From Brevundimonas aveniformis DSM 17977 (lineage in GTDB: Bacteria > Pseudomonadota > Alphaproteobacteria > Caulobacterales > Caulobacteraceae), in assembly GCF_000428765.1 (NCBI RefSeq), contig NZ_AUAO01000002.1:310001-374000 (forward strand): a DNA stretch of 64,000 nucleotides, given 5' to 3'. The notes beneath the pieces are model-generated. The model had not been told where the DNA came from. It searched no databases and saw only the letters and a list, made by a program, of their open reading frames with translations. Below are positions 11,389 to 21,045 of this stretch, in pieces (the stretch's first letter is position 1; each line of letters opens with the position of its first letter). A program made the translations under genes and the position numbers.

Positions 11389-11591
11389 CGGCTCACAGGT
11401 GGGGCGACTGCGCGGATTTCGCGGGGTCGCCTTCCTTTTTGAAGACGCCGTTCCTGATGGACGGCCAGATCAGAGGTCGGGTGTCTCTTCTCAGTTTTTG
11501 AGAACGGTTTGAAACGGCGGCTCCCACCGCCGTAGCCGGGGGTCCTTCGGGGCGCCGGGATGGTCTTCCTCGCAGCGAAAGGTGCGCGCGA

Positions 11592-12107
11592 ATGAGCAAG
11601 AACGGTCTGGATTTCAAGGTTGGCGACAGTGTCGTCTATCCCGCGCACGGCGTCGGCAAGGTCGCCGCTGTGGAGACCCAGGAAGTCGCCGGCATGGCGC
11701 TTGAGGTCTATGTCATCACCTTCGACCATGAAAAAATGACCCTGCGCGTCCCGACCAAGAAGGCCGTCTCGGCCGGCCTGCGTTCGTTGGCCGGTGAAAC
11801 GGTCGTGACCAAGGCGCTGACGACCCTGAAGGGTCGTGCGCGCATCAAGCGCACCATGTGGTCGCGTCGGGCCCAGGAGTACGAAGCCAAGATCAACTCA
11901 GGCGACCTGATCTCGATCGCTGAAGTGGTCCGTGACCTGCACCGGGCTGATAACCAGCCGGAACAGTCCTATTCGGAGCGCCAGCTCTATGAATCGGCCC
12001 TGGACCGCATGGCGCGCGAAGTTGCCGCCATCGAGCGCATCGACCGCGAGGCCGCCGTGGCTCTGCTGAACAAGTCGCTGATCAAGCCTGCCGCCGCCGC
12101 CGCCTGA
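11592..12107 (+). CDS. CarD/CdnL family RNA-polymerase-binding regulator
   Basis: A 171-residue protein with the N-terminal RNA-polymerase-interacting domain of CarD/CdnL/TRCF (VGDSVVYPAHGVGKV) and a helical C-terminal DNA-binding half including the conserved tryptophan region KRTMWSRRAQEYEAK. In Caulobacter the CdnL homologue stabilises open complexes at housekeeping and rRNA promoters. The gene has a 269-bp leader region with two hairpin-capable stretches (11514-11533 and about 11538-11560) and AAAGG before ATG 11592. It is followed by a strong terminator. Confidence 0.92.
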   Translation: MSKNGLDFKVGDSVVYPAHGVGKVAAVETQEVAGMALEVYVITFDHEKMTLRVPTKKAVSAGLRSLAGETVVTKALTTLKGRARIKRTMWSRRAQEYEAKINSGDLISIAEVVRDLHRADNQPEQSYSERQLYESALDRMAREVAAIERIDREAAVALLNKSLIKPAAAAA

Positions 12108-12130
12108 TCCGGCCCCTCAGCCAGATATAG

Positions 12131-12164
12131 AAAAACCCCCAACCGCGAGGTGGGGGGTTTTTTT
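12131..12164. terminator. bidirectional rho-independent terminator between carD and gltA
   Basis: AAAAACCCCC, a short loop, then GGGGGG followed by seven T. The A tract on one side and the T tract on the other allow termination of both convergent genes. Confidence 0.9.
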
Positions 12165-12187
12165 GTTGCCATAACGGCGGGGCTGAA

Positions 12188-13471
12188 TCAGCCCCGCTTG
12201 CTCATCGGCACATAGTCGCGCTCGGTCGGGCCGGTGTAGAGCTGACGTGGGCGACCGATCTTCTGGGAGGGGTCTTCCATCATTTCCTGCCACTGGCTGA
12301 TCCAGCCGACTGTGCGCGCGAGGGCGAACAGGACGGTGAACATCGTGGTCGGGAAGCCCATCGCCGACAGGGTGATGCCCGAATAGAAGTCGACGTTCGG
12401 GAACAGCTTGCGCTCGATGAAATACTCGTCGTTGAGCGCGACCTTCTCGAGCTCCTTGGCGACCTGGAACAGCGGATCGTTCTCGCGACCGGTGGCGGCC
12501 AGCACCTCGTGGGCGCTTTCCTGCATGACCTTGGCGCGCGGATCGTAGTTCTTGTAGACCCGATGACCGAAGCCCATGAGCTTGTAACGCTTGTCCTTCA
12601 CACCGGCGATGAACTCGGGGATCTTGTCCGGGGTGCCGATCTCTTTCAGCATATTCAGCGCCTCTTCGTTGGCCCCGCCGTGCGACGGGCCCCAGAGGCA
12701 GGCGATGCCTGCGGCGATACAGGCGAACGGATTGGCCCCGGACGAACCGGCCAGGCGCACCGTCGAGGTCGAGGCGTTCTGTTCGTGGTCGGCGTGCAGG
12801 ATGAAGATGCGGTCCATGGCCTTGGCCAGGACCGGGTTGACCACATAGTCCTCAGCCGGGACCGCAAAACACATCCGCAGGAAGTTCTCGGCGTAGTTCA
12901 ACTCGTTGCGCGGCGAGATGAAGGGCTGGCCCATGTGATATTTGTAGGCGCGTGCCGCGATGGTCGGCATCTTGGCGATCAGGCGGATCGCGGAGATGTT
13001 GCGCTGCACCGGATCATGGATGTCCAGGCTGTCGTGATAGAAGGCCGACAGGGCCCCGACGGCTCCGACCATGATGGCCATGGGGTGGGCGTCGCGGCGG
13101 AAACCCTCGAAGAAGCGGTCAAACTGCTGATGCAGCATGGTGTGCATCGTGATCGAGCGTTCGAACTCTTCGTACTGGGCGGCTGTCGGCAGTTCGCCAC
13201 GCAGAAGCAGGTGGCAGACCTCGACGTAGTTGGACTTGGAGGCCAGCTGGTCGATCGGGTAGCCGCGATGCAGCAGGATGCCCTTGTCGCCGTCGATAAA
13301 GGTGAGGCCCGACTCGCAGGCGGCTGTCGAGGTGAAGCCCGGGTCGAAGGTGAAGGTGTCGGTATCGCTGTACAGCTTGCGAATGTCGAAGACGTCTGGC
13401 CCGAGGGTGCCCTTCAGGACGGGAAATTCGACGGTCTTGTCCGCAATGTTCAGCGTGGCTTTTTCGGTCAT
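12188..13471 (-). CDS. gltA: citrate synthase
   Basis: Type II citrate synthase, condensing acetyl-CoA and oxaloacetate at the entry of the TCA cycle. The 427 residues align in length with the hexameric, NADH-sensitive enzymes. Catalytic residues are visible as H264 (GPSHGG), H303 ([14 protein letters not shown]) and D361 (NVDFYSG). ATG 13471 starts the gene, 54 bp downstream of the gltX stop, so joint transcription with gltX is plausible. gltX next to gltA is a common order in alphaproteobacteria. Confidence 0.97.
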   Translation of the reverse strand: MTEKATLNIADKTVEFPVLKGTLGPDVFDIRKLYSDTDTFTFDPGFTSTAACESGLTFIDGDKGILLHRGYPIDQLASKSNYVEVCHLLLRGELPTAAQYEEFERSITMHTMLHQQFDRFFEGFRRDAHPMAIMVGAVGALSAFYHDSLDIHDPVQRNISAIRLIAKMPTIAARAYKYHMGQPFISPRNELNYAENFLRMCFAVPAEDYVVNPVLAKAMDRIFILHADHEQNASTSTVRLAGSSGANPFACIAAGIACLWGPSHGGANEEALNMLKEIGTPDKIPEFIAGVKDKRYKLMGFGHRVYKNYDPRAKVMQESAHEVLAATGRENDPLFQVAKELEKVALNDEYFIERKLFPNVDFYSGITLSAMGFPTTMFTVLFALARTVGWISQWQEMMEDPSQKIGRPRQLYTGPTERDYVPMSKRG

Positions 13472-13525
13472 ATCGGTATCCCATGGCGCCGGGGGAGCGG
13501 CGCGGTCGAGGTGTCTTATACCCTG

Positions 13526-14926
13526 TCAGGCTTGCGGGGAAAGAACGTCCGCCATTCGGCCCAGACTTTCGGCCTTGCCGAGCGCCGCGAGGGTCTTGGC
13601 AATATCCGGTGAGGCGACCCCGCCGGTGAGGGCGGCGCGAAGCGGCGGGCCAATCTTGCCCATGCCGACCTCTTCAGCTTCGGCGAAGCCCTTGAGGGAG
13701 TCGTCGAGGAAGGCAGCATCCCAGGTTTCAAGGCCCGCGAGGCGGTCTGCCAGCCGCGCCAAGCGGGCACGGGCCTCATCGGTCAACTGGGCGGCGGGTT
13801 TCTCAGCAATGGCGAGGGGGCGGTTCAGCAGGGCGAAGGCCAGCTGGTCTGCCAGGGCGATCAGGGTGTCAGCCCGATCCTTGACCATGGGAATGGCCCG
13901 GATCAGGCGCGGCAGATCGGCGTCAGCAACGACATCACCTCGACCGGCGCGCACCTGCTGAACCAGAGCGGCCAGTCGCTCGTCATCGGCCTGTCGGATC
14001 CACCATCCGTTGACGTGGTTCAGCTTGTCAAAGTCCAGCCGGGCAGGGGCGCGGCCGATGTGCTCCAGATCGAACCAGCTTTCGGCCTGGGCGTCGGAGA
14101 ACAGTTCATCGTCGCCATGGGACCAGCCGAGCCGGGCCAGATAGTTGCGCATGGCCTCGGGCAGGTAGCCCTGATCGGCGTACTCGGCGACCGAAGTGGC
14201 CCCGTGGCGCTTGGACAGCTTCTTGCCGTCCGGGCCGTGGATCAGCGGGACGTGGGCGAAGACCGGGCGCTCCCAGTCCATGGCATCGTAGATCAGGGCC
14301 TGACGGGGCGTATTGTTCAGATGGTCGTCGCCGCGAATGACGTGGCTGATGCCCATGTCGTGGTCGTCGACGACGACGGCCAGGTTGTAGGTCGGCTCAC
14401 CCGAGGAACGTAGCAGAACCAGGTCGTCGAGATCTTTCGACGGGAAGGACACCTCACCTTGCACGGCATCGACGACGACGACGGGCTGGTCGTCGGGGGT
14501 GCGGAAACGGATGACGTGGGGCTGGCTGGGGTCGCCGTCGGTACGATCACGCCAGGTCGAACGCAGGGCGCGGCCTTCGGCGCGGGCAACCTCACGGGCG
14601 GCTTCTGTTTCTTCGGGCGTCATCCAGCAGCGGAAGGCGGCCCCGCGCTGGACCAACTCATCGACCACCTCCCGGTGCCGGTCGGCGCGCTGGGCCTGAT
14701 AGACAGGCTCTTCGTCCGAGGCGAGCCCGAGCCAGGCGAAGCCCTGGAACAGGATGTCGACGTTCTCTTGTGTGGAACGCTCGCGGTCGGTGTCCTCAAC
14801 CCGGATCAGGAACTTGCCACCGTGGCGGCGCGCGTAAAGGTGGTTGAACAGAGCGGTTCGCGCGGTTCCTATGTGCATGGAACCGGTCGGCGAAGGGGCG
14901 ATGCGGGTGACGACGGGGCGTGACAT
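13526..14926 (-). CDS. gltX: glutamyl-tRNA synthetase
   Basis: Class I aminoacyl-tRNA synthetase charging tRNA-Glu, 466 residues. The HIGH-type signature is MHIG at 17-20 after APSPTG; the KMSKS-type signature is KLSKR at 236-240. The Rossmann core is followed by the helical anticodon-binding region. Many alphaproteobacteria keep two gltX-like genes, one of which also charges tRNA-Gln before amidation; which type this is cannot be read here. Its start overlaps the likely comEC start on the other strand by about 26 bp. Confidence 0.96.
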   Translation of the reverse strand: MSRPVVTRIAPSPTGSMHIGTARTALFNHLYARRHGGKFLIRVEDTDRERSTQENVDILFQGFAWLGLASDEEPVYQAQRADRHREVVDELVQRGAAFRCWMTPEETEAAREVARAEGRALRSTWRDRTDGDPSQPHVIRFRTPDDQPVVVVDAVQGEVSFPSKDLDDLVLLRSSGEPTYNLAVVVDDHDMGISHVIRGDDHLNNTPRQALIYDAMDWERPVFAHVPLIHGPDGKKLSKRHGATSVAEYADQGYLPEAMRNYLARLGWSHGDDELFSDAQAESWFDLEHIGRAPARLDFDKLNHVNGWWIRQADDERLAALVQQVRAGRGDVVADADLPRLIRAIPMVKDRADTLIALADQLAFALLNRPLAIAEKPAAQLTDEARARLARLADRLAGLETWDAAFLDDSLKGFAEAEEVGMGKIGPPLRAALTGGVASPDIAKTLAALGKAESLGRMADVLSPQA

Positions 14927-17036
14927 ATCGCGGGGGGTTATAGCGCCGGATGAGGCGCGGCCTAGCCCTGCCGTGCGTGAATGGCTTTTCGAACAGCTTG
15001 CGGCTCAGGCGCAGCGGTGGCGGTTGTGGGCTCCGGTGGCGATGGGGCTGGGGTGCGCAGCCTATTTTGCGTTGAAGAGCGAGCCGTCGATCTGGCCCTT
15101 GCTGATCGGCTTTCTGGTCAGCCTTGGCTGCGCGGTGATGGCCTGGAGCCGGGGAACGTGGCGGATCATTCCCTTCACCCTGATAGCCTTTGCGGCGTTC
15201 GGATTGTTGATGGCCAAGGCGAGATCCGATGCGGTGGCCGCGCCGATTGCGACCGCGTCGGAAGGGCCGATCGGCATTGAGGGCTGGGTCGTGGATGTGG
15301 CCTCTCCGGGATCGCGGGGCGCGCGGGTTGTTCTGGCTCCGACCTGGATCGAGGGCGTGGCGGCGGACCAAATTCCGCACCGGCTGACGGTGTCGCTGAG
15401 GGGGGAAGCCGTGCGGCCCGGAACCCAGGTTGCGCTGCGCGGTATCGCCAATCCGCCCCCCGGTCCAGCTAGCCCAGGGGCCTTTGATTTTGGACGCAAC
15501 GCCTGGTTCCAGTCGGTCGGGGGATCAGTGCTGGCGATCACAGAGCCGCGGCCCCTCGTGCTGGCACCGCCGCCCTGGCGACTGCGCCTGAAGATGGCGA
15601 TCAACGCCATGCGGTTTGACCTGGGGCAGCGGATTGTGGCGCGGCTGGGACCCGAGACGGGCGGGATTGCTACGGCCATGGTGACCGGCCATGAGGCGTG
15701 GATTGATCCGGCCGACGAACAGGCCATGCGGGATTCGGGGCTGGCCCACATCCTGTCGATCTCGGGCCTGCACATGGCGATTGTGGGCGGGTTTGTTTTC
15801 TTTGCGGTCCGGCTGGGCGTCGCGGCCTGGCCGTGGTTGGTGCTGAGGGTGCCGGGCAAGAAGGTGGCGGCCTGGGCCGGGATTACGGCGGTGGCGGTCT
15901 ATCTGGTGGTGTCCGGTGCGCCGCCGCCGGCGGAGCGGGCGGCGATTGTGGCCTGGGTGGCGTTCGCCGCCATCCTGTTCGACCGGCGGGCCATCAGCAT
16001 GAACGCCCTGGCCCTGGCGGCGCTGATCGTCTTGCTCCGGCGGCCGGAGTCGGTGGTTCAGCCGGGCTTTCAGATGTCGTTTGCGGCGACGGCGGCCCTG
16101 GTCGCGCTGGCTGAGGTCTGGCCGACGCGGATCAAGGAGGTCGACGTGCCCTGGCCGATCGGCGCGGCCCAACGCCTGGGAAGCTGGGTCTTTGCGGCCC
16201 TCGCTGCGTCGTTTGTGGCCGGGCTGGCGACGGGCCCGTTCGCCATGCAGCATTTCAACCGGTCCGCCGTGTTCGGCCTGTTCGCCAATCTGGCCGTGGC
16301 CCCCATTTCATCGTTCGTGATGATGCCGTCCCTGGCGGTCGGAGCCTTGATGGAGGCCATGGGTTGGGGAGGGCCGGTGCTGTGGCTGGCCGGTGAATCC
16401 ATCGGCTGGATGATGGCGATCGGACGGTTCACGGCGAGCTTGCCGGGGGCGGTGGCGACGATCCCGAGTGCCCCGGCCATCGCCTTGCCCATCGCCTTTG
16501 TCGGCCTGTTGTTCATGTGCCTCTGGAGGGGCCGGTTGCGGTGGCTGGGGCTACCTTTCGCCTGTGCCGTCCTGCTGTGGCCGCGGGCGGCGCCGCCGGA
16601 TGTCTGGATCAGCGGAGAGGGGACAAATATGGCGGTGCGCGTGGACCGGTCCGCCGAACTGGTCCGGCCGCGCGTCGGGCTGTTCGGGGCGGATATCTGG
16701 TCGCGACGGCGGGGGCTGGTGCTGGTGACCGAGGGGGCTGAACGCGCGTGCCGCCGATCCTGGTGCGGCATGGATGTGGGGGACGACCGATGGGCGGTGT
16801 GGTTCGGACGGCGAGCCCCCACCGCCGATCAGGTGGCCGATCTGTGCGCCGGTGCAACGGGGGTGGCCGTGCGAGCCGTCGTGGGGGCGCTGCCGCGCGA
16901 CTGTGCCGACGTTTTGGTGCTCGACGGGACCGATTTTGAGCGCGGCGGATCGGTGGAGCTATGGCGCGAGGATGGCGGCTGGCGAGGTGTGTGGGCGCAG
17001 GATGTCAGGGGGGATCGTCCCTGGAGCCGAAACTGA
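14901..17036 (+). CDS. comEC: ComEC/Rec2 family DNA-uptake channel protein
   Basis: Polytopic inner-membrane protein of about 711 residues that in transformable bacteria passes single-stranded DNA into the cytoplasm. A DUF4131-like N-terminal region (four hydrophobic segments, then a soluble OB-like part with VALRGIANPPPGPASPG) is followed by the competence core with SGLAHILSISGLHMAIVGG and further membrane helices. The metallo-beta-lactamase domain found at the C-terminus of many ComEC proteins is not present; only a short soluble tail remains, as is common in alphaproteobacteria. Start uncertain: ATG 14901, with GAAGGGG just before it, is used; ATG 14844 and GTG 14973 are in frame. Competence in this organism is not shown. 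Confidence 0.85.
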   Translation: MRVTTGRDISRGVIAPDEARPSPAVREWLFEQLAAQAQRWRLWAPVAMGLGCAAYFALKSEPSIWPLLIGFLVSLGCAVMAWSRGTWRIIPFTLIAFAAFGLLMAKARSDAVAAPIATASEGPIGIEGWVVDVASPGSRGARVVLAPTWIEGVAADQIPHRLTVSLRGEAVRPGTQVALRGIANPPPGPASPGAFDFGRNAWFQSVGGSVLAITEPRPLVLAPPPWRLRLKMAINAMRFDLGQRIVARLGPETGGIATAMVTGHEAWIDPADEQAMRDSGLAHILSISGLHMAIVGGFVFFAVRLGVAAWPWLVLRVPGKKVAAWAGITAVAVYLVVSGAPPPAERAAIVAWVAFAAILFDRRAISMNALALAALIVLLRRPESVVQPGFQMSFAATAALVALAEVWPTRIKEVDVPWPIGAAQRLGSWVFAALAASFVAGLATGPFAMQHFNRSAVFGLFANLAVAPISSFVMMPSLAVGALMEAMGWGGPVLWLAGESIGWMMAIGRFTASLPGAVATIPSAPAIALPIAFVGLLFMCLWRGRLRWLGLPFACAVLLWPRAAPPDVWISGEGTNMAVRVDRSAELVRPRVGLFGADIWSRRRGLVLVTEGAERACRRSWCGMDVGDDRWAVWFGRRAPTADQVADLCAGATGVAVRAVVGALPRDCADVLVLDGTDFERGGSVELWREDGGWRGVWAQDVRGDRPWSRN

Positions 17037-17064
17037 TTTTTCCACGTCGAAACACAGGGCAACG

Positions 17065-17144
17065 GGTGCAACTGGTGCAGATTCGCGGGCCAGAGCGCGG
17101 TAGTGCACCGTGAATCGGGTGCACTAAGTGCAAAAGGTGCACTA
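17065..17144. repeat. GGTGCA(C) repeat cluster with an inverted pair
   Basis: GGTGCA occurs at 17065 and 17074. TAGTGCACC at 17101-17109 faces GGTGCACTA at 17118-17126, giving a perfect 9-bp inverted repeat with an 8-base spacer, and a further direct GGTGCACTA copy lies at 17136-17144, 18 bases after the previous one. It looks like a multi-site protein-binding array or an iteron-like cluster. Confidence 0.6.
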
Positions 17145-17230
17145 AATTTTTGGCGGGTTATTCCTGCGATGTCACTCGATTGCCGTTGGCCAGACGGAAA
17201 ACCCCACCGGGATCGTCTGGCTCTGCGTCT

Positions 17231-17278
17231 TCAACGCGTCATCCTCTGACTTGATCAGAGGATCGGGCGGCGCGTTGA
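17231..17278. repeat. REP-like nested palindrome
   Basis: The outer arms are TCAACGCG (17231-17238) and CGCGTTGA (17271-17278). The inner arms are ATCCTCTGA (17241-17249) and TCAGAGGAT (17255-17263) around a CTTGA loop. The inner unit has the form of the dispersed GTCATCCT-(arm)-CTTGA repeats of alphaproteobacteria. Confidence 0.7.
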
Positions 17279-17314
17279 GAGGTTTCTCCGGCGACGCTGA
17301 GCGGCGGGGCGTCT

Positions 17315-17342
17315 GGTCCGAGGGTCAAGCCCGAGGACGACG
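17315..17342. repeat. second REP-like unit in inverted orientation
   Basis: Read on the minus strand it gives CGTCGTCCTCGGGCTTGACC, the same family as 17240-17263 but facing the other way, about 50 bp apart. The arms pair imperfectly. Confidence 0.6.
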
Positions 17343-17545
17343 CGCGGCGGGGTGTCCGGGCATGATGCGCAGGGACCACTGTCACACGATATCAAAGACC
17401 GTCGGGGAGGATAATCGTCGGGCCGCGTGTGGGGACTTGGCGCGGGAGAAAGACCTGAGGATTGGCGCGCGGCAAGGATTTGTGAGCCGCTGAGGGCACC
17501 GCAATACGGGCGCTTCCGCCCAGCCGTGTGTGCGGCGATGAACAC

Positions 17546-17612
17546 CCCTCCACCCTCCTTCGCCCTTCGGGCGACGGACGGTCCCCCTTGCCATGAGATG
17601 GGGAGGAGACGC
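17546..17612. repeat. pyrimidine-rich palindromic extragenic repeat
   Basis: Contains CCTTCGCCCTTCGGGCG and a later CCATGAGATGGGGAGG arm opposite CCCTCCTTCG. It resembles in style the repeat fused to the helicase gene at 2527-2600. It sits 12 bp beyond the lexA stop and could act as its terminator. Confidence 0.45.
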
Positions 17613-17623
17613 GGAAAGCGGCG

Positions 17624-18304
17624 TCAGTGATAGCGGCGGATGAGGCCGACCAGCTTGCCCTGAACGTCGATCTGTTCGGGGGAATAGATGCGGGTTTCGT
17701 AGGCGGCGTTGGCGGGCTCGAGCGCGATGGAGGCACCCTTCTTGCGGAAGCGTTTGAGGGTGGCTTCCTCGCCTTCGACCAGGGCCACGACGATTTCACC
17801 CGACGAGGCGGTGTCGCCGCGCTTGATGACCACGAAGTCGCCGTTGTGGATGCCGGCCTCGATCATCGAATCGCCCTCGATCTCGAGCATGTAGTGGTCG
17901 CCCGAACCGAGCATGGCCTCCGGGATGGAGAAACGGTCGCGCTCATGCTCGATGGCCGAAATCGGTGACCCGGCGGCGATCTTGCCCAGCAGCGGCAGTT
18001 CGCGAACCTCGGACGAGCCGAGATCGGCGGGACGTCCACCCTCGACCACCTGGGGCCGGAAGGGGCCGCGCGGTCGACCGGCGGCGGCGGTTTCGGGTAG
18101 CTTCACCACCTCCAGAGCGCGCGCGCGGTGCGGGAGACGGCGGATGAAGCCGCGCTCTTCCAGGGCGGTGATCAGCCGGTGGATGCCGGACTTGGACGCC
18201 AGATCCAGCGCCTCCTTCATTTCATCGAAGGAGGGGGAGACGCCCGTTTCCTGAATCCGTTCGTGGATGAACATCAGGAGTTCGTGCTGCTTCTTGGTGA
18301 GCAT
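17624..18304 (-). CDS. lexA: SOS repressor LexA
   Basis: Autocleaving transcriptional repressor of the SOS regulon, 226 residues. A winged HTH lies at residues 1-65 and an S24-type peptidase domain at about 105-226. The self-cleavage bond is A111-G112 (GKIAAGSP) and the catalytic pair is S146 (GDSMIEAG) and K161 (VVIKRGD). The linker is longer than in E. coli, as usual in alphaproteobacteria. A GTTC-N7-GTTC operator upstream indicates self-repression. It lies downstream of trpC across a repeat-rich gap. Confidence 0.97.
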   Translation of the reverse strand: MLTKKQHELLMFIHERIQETGVSPSFDEMKEALDLASKSGIHRLITALEERGFIRRLPHRARALEVVKLPETAAAGRPRGPFRPQVVEGGRPADLGSSEVRELPLLGKIAAGSPISAIEHERDRFSIPEAMLGSGDHYMLEIEGDSMIEAGIHNGDFVVIKRGDTASSGEIVVALVEGEEATLKRFRKKGASIALEPANAAYETRIYSPEQIDVQGKLVGLIRRYH

Positions 18305-18347
18305 GGGAGGCCTCGGACCCGAATCTGTTGATCTGTGGACAATACCG

Positions 18348-18388
18348 GAACAAACCGCAAACGTCCATGCTCTGTTCGTGAGGTGTTC
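18348..18388 (-). promoter_or_regulatory. LexA operators upstream of lexA
   Basis: A perfect alphaproteobacterial SOS box GTTC-N7-GTTC stands at 18374-18388. A degenerate one, GAAC-N7-AAAC (GTTT-N7-GTTC on the minus strand), lies at 18348-18362, 44 bp upstream of the lexA start. The arrangement fits autoregulation. Confidence 0.85.
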
Positions 18389-18442
18389 CGGTTAAGGAGG
18401 GGTTAGCGGGTCTGATTTCACAGATGCACAGGCCTCGCCATC

Positions 18443-18479
18443 ATCCCGGCTGGAGCCCGTCAGGGCGGAGAACCGGGAT
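18443..18479. repeat. REP-like inverted repeat
   Basis: ATCCCGG (18443-18449) pairs with CCGGGAT (18473-18479), with a further internal AGCCC/GGGCG arm. It lies in the trpC-lexA gap together with the hairpin at 18534-18554. Confidence 0.55.
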
Positions 18480-18533
18480 CCAAGCGCGTTGGCACCGTCT
18501 GCGTTCAGGCCCCGGATCGGCCTGCGGAGCCGT

Positions 18534-18554
18534 CCCTCTCCCCACGGGAGAGGG
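18534..18554 (-). terminator. hairpin just after trpC
   Basis: CCCTCTCCC and GGGAGAGGG form a 9-bp stem around a 3-base loop, 2 bp beyond the trpC stop on the minus strand. No T tract follows, so it may be a factor-dependent or weak terminator, or another extragenic repeat. Confidence 0.5.
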
Positions 18555-18556
18555 GT

Positions 18557-19348
18557 TCAGGAAAGTAGGGTCGCCGTCGCCGCTTCAACGTCCGCCTGAC
18601 GCATCAGGCTCTCGCCGACGAGGATGGCGCGGGCACCCGCCGTCTGGACGCGGGCGACGTTGGCGGGGGTGAAAATCCCGCTTTCGGCGACCATGAGCGC
18701 GTCGGGCGGTGCGAGGTCTGCGAGGCGTTCGGTCGTGGCGAGATCGACCTCGAAGGTGCGCAAGGAGCGGTTGTTGATGCCGATGAGGTCGCCGCCGAGC
18801 CGCGCGGCGCGGGCCATTTCGGCCTCGTCGTGTGTCTCGATCAGAGCATCCATGCCAAAGCGGCGGGCCTCATGCAGGAGCTCGGCGGCGAGCGCGTCGT
18901 CGACCATGTCCATGATGATGAGGATACAGTCGGCCCCCAGAGCCCGGCTTTCGGCCACCTGCCAGGGATCGACGAGGAAATCCTTCCTCAGACAGGGCAG
19001 GGAAACGGCGCTGCGCGCCTCGACCAGATAGGCGTCGGCCCCCTGGAAGCTCGGCGTGTCGGTGAGGACGGACAGGCAGGCCGCGCCGCCGCGCTCATAC
19101 GCCTTGGCAAGCGCGGGCGGGTTGAAGTCGGCGCGGATCAGGCCCTTGGAGGGGCTGGCCTTCTTGATCTCAGCGATCAGGGCGGGACGGCCCGTCGTGG
19201 TCCAGGTCAGATCCAGCATCTGGCGGAAACTGCGGACCGGCGGGGCTTCCAGCGCCTGACGGTCGAGGTCGGACAGCGAGATGGCGGACTTGCGGGCGGC
19301 GACCTCTTGCCGCTTGTAGGCGGCGATGCGTTCGAGGATATCGCTCAT
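18557..19348 (-). CDS. trpC: indole-3-glycerol-phosphate synthase
   Basis: TIM-barrel enzyme of tryptophan synthesis that closes CdRP to indole-3-glycerol phosphate, 263 residues. Family signatures are [13 protein letters not shown] (catalytic lysine), FLVDPWQV and [13 protein letters not shown]. Its ATG overlaps the trpD stop by four bases (ATGA), showing translational coupling. It is a stand-alone enzyme, not fused to TrpF. It is the last gene of the trpG-D-C unit; moaC and moeA, which often follow in this class, are absent. Confidence 0.97.
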   Translation of the reverse strand: MSDILERIAAYKRQEVAARKSAISLSDLDRQALEAPPVRSFRQMLDLTWTTTGRPALIAEIKKASPSKGLIRADFNPPALAKAYERGGAACLSVLTDTPSFQGADAYLVEARSAVSLPCLRKDFLVDPWQVAESRALGADCILIIMDMVDDALAAELLHEARRFGMDALIETHDEAEMARAARLGGDLIGINNRSLRTFEVDLATTERLADLAPPDALMVAESGIFTPANVARVQTAGARAILVGESLMRQADVEAATATLLS

Positions 19349-20379
19349 GCCTCCGGCTCCGGGTCCGGGGTGTTGGAGGCGCGGATCAGGTCGGACAGGG
19401 CACGGGCGGCGCGACCATCATCGATGACGGCAGCGGCCAGCGTGGCACCTTCGGCGAGGTCAGCGGCCCGGCCGGCGACGATCAGGGCGGCCCCGGCGTT
19501 CAACAGCACGATGTCGCGATAGGCTCCTGGTTCCGCATCCAACAGGGCGGAGAGGGCGCGGGCGTTCTCTTCGGGATCGCCGCCGCGAATATCATTGAGG
19601 GTGGCGCGCGGCAGGCCCGCATCTTCGGGCCGGATGGTCAGTCTATTGAGCGCCCCGTCGCGCCATTCGGCCACCTCAGACTCGCCGGTCGTGGTCAGTT
19701 CGTCCAAGCCCTGTCCGTGGACGACCCAGGCGTGGACAGCGCCCAGCCGTCCCAGCGCCTCGGCCAACGGCTCGATCAGGCGCGGATCATAGACGCCCAT
19801 CAGCTGACGCCGCGCGCGCGCCGGATTGGACAGGGGGCCGATCAGGTTGAAGACGGTGCGAAAGCCCAGCTCGGCCCGGATCGGCGTGACATGGCGCATG
19901 GCCGGGTGGTGGGCCGGGGCAAACAGAAAGGCGATGCCGGCTTCGTCCAGCGAGCGGCGCTGCTGACCGGGCGTGGCGGCCAGATTGACGCCCAGCGCCG
20001 ACAGGACGTCGGAGGTCCCGGATTTGGAGCTGAGGGCGCGGTTGCCGTGCTTGGCCACCTTGACGCCGGCCCCGGCCAGGACGAGGGCGGCGGCGGTCGA
20101 GATGTTGTAGGTGTGCTGGCCGTCCCCGCCGGTGCCGCAGGTGTCGACGACATCATAGGGATGGTCGAGCGTGTGCGCGGCCTCGCGCATGGCCTCGGCA
20201 AAGGCGGAAATTTCCTCGACCGTCTCGCCACGCATCTTGAGCGCCGTCAGGGCCGCGGCCACCTGGGCCGGCGTGGGCTCACCGCGCAGACAGGCATCCA
20301 GAAAGGCGCGGGCCTGATCCCGGTTCAGGGTCTGGCCGTCGGCCAGGCGGGACAGGAGGGGCTTGAGCGTATCAGACAC
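19345..20379 (-). CDS. trpD: anthranilate phosphoribosyltransferase
   Basis: Transfers phosphoribose from PRPP to anthranilate in tryptophan synthesis; 344 residues from GTG 20379. The start is chosen because [16 protein letters not shown] matches the family N-terminus and the GTG overlaps the trpG stop by 8 bp; the open frame runs further upstream only as an antisense-like shadow in trpG. The PRPP/anthranilate signature DTCGTGGDG and [15 protein letters not shown] are present. It is coupled to trpC by an ATGA overlap. Confidence 0.96.
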   Translation of the reverse strand: MSDTLKPLLSRLADGQTLNRDQARAFLDACLRGEPTPAQVAAALTALKMRGETVEEISAFAEAMREAAHTLDHPYDVVDTCGTGGDGQHTYNISTAAALVLAGAGVKVAKHGNRALSSKSGTSDVLSALGVNLAATPGQQRRSLDEAGIAFLFAPAHHPAMRHVTPIRAELGFRTVFNLIGPLSNPARARRQLMGVYDPRLIEPLAEALGRLGAVHAWVVHGQGLDELTTTGESEVAEWRDGALNRLTIRPEDAGLPRATLNDIRGGDPEENARALSALLDAEPGAYRDIVLLNAGAALIVAGRAADLAEGATLAAAVIDDGRAARALSDLIRASNTPDPEPEA

Positions 20380-20968
20380 GGGCCGTCGTCCGGCGCTTGA
20401 CCCCTGCCAGATCCAGGAAGTTAGCCAGCATGTCGTGGCCGTGTTCCGTGGCGATCGATTCGGGGTGGAACTGAACGCCATGGATGGGCCGCGTCTTGTG
20501 AGCCAGGCCCATGATCTCGCCGTCTTCGGTCCAGGCCGTGACCTCCAGCACATCGGGCAGGGTCTCACGTCGCACAGCCAGCGAATGGTAGCGGGTGGCT
20601 GTGAAGGGGCTGGGCAGACCCTTGAAGATCGAACGGCCCTCATGGTGGATGGGACTGGTCTTGCCGTGCATCAGCTGTTTGGCGCGGATGACGTCACCGC
20701 CGAAGGCCTGGCCCATGGCCTGATGCCCCAGGCAAACACCAAAGATCGGCAGATCGTCAGGAGCAGCATCGAGCAGACCCAGACAGATGCCCGCCTCATT
20801 GGGAGAACAGGGCCCAGGCGACAGCAGGATGGCTTCGGGGTGGAGTGCCAAGGCCTCGGCGGCAGTCAGGTCGTCATTGCGGATGACATGCGTGGGTGCG
20901 CCCAACTCCGCGAGGTAGTGGACGAGGTTGTAGGTGAAGCTGTCGTAGTTATCGACGACGAGGATCAT
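20372..20968 (-). CDS. trpG: anthranilate synthase component II (glutamine amidotransferase)
   Basis: Class I glutamine amidotransferase supplying ammonia to TrpE, 198 residues. Catalytic C in [10 protein letters not shown] and the HPE triad part in VQFHPES are present; the N-terminus [16 protein letters not shown] is characteristic. It may also serve para-aminobenzoate synthesis, as single TrpG/PabA proteins often do. The large subunit TrpE is not in the window. It is the first gene of trpG-D-C, divergent from a small membrane-protein gene across 77 bp. Confidence 0.96.
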   Translation of the reverse strand: MILVVDNYDSFTYNLVHYLAELGAPTHVIRNDDLTAAEALALHPEAILLSPGPCSPNEAGICLGLLDAAPDDLPIFGVCLGHQAMGQAFGGDVIRAKQLMHGKTSPIHHEGRSIFKGLPSPFTATRYHSLAVRRETLPDVLEVTAWTEDGEIMGLAHKTRPIHGVQFHPESIATEHGHDMLANFLDLAGVKRRTTARV

Positions 20969-21045
20969 TCCGCGCTTCTAGGCGGGGATGCGCGCGGCGT
21001 CGAGGCGGCAAGACTTGGTTAACCATAAACAGGCCTGATCCGGGC

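Larger units (their letters stand above)
17037..17623. other. 587-bp gene-free block with repeats
   Basis: No frame here has convincing coding character. The block holds a cluster of GGTGCA sites (17065-17144), two REP-like palindromes (17231-17278 and 17315-17342), and a pyrimidine-rich palindromic repeat (17546-17612). It separates the comEC and lexA stop codons, which converge on it. Confidence 0.7.

Noticed and set aside
12509..13612. 367-residue open frame on the plus strand
   Set aside because: Antisense shadow of gltA and the end of gltX.
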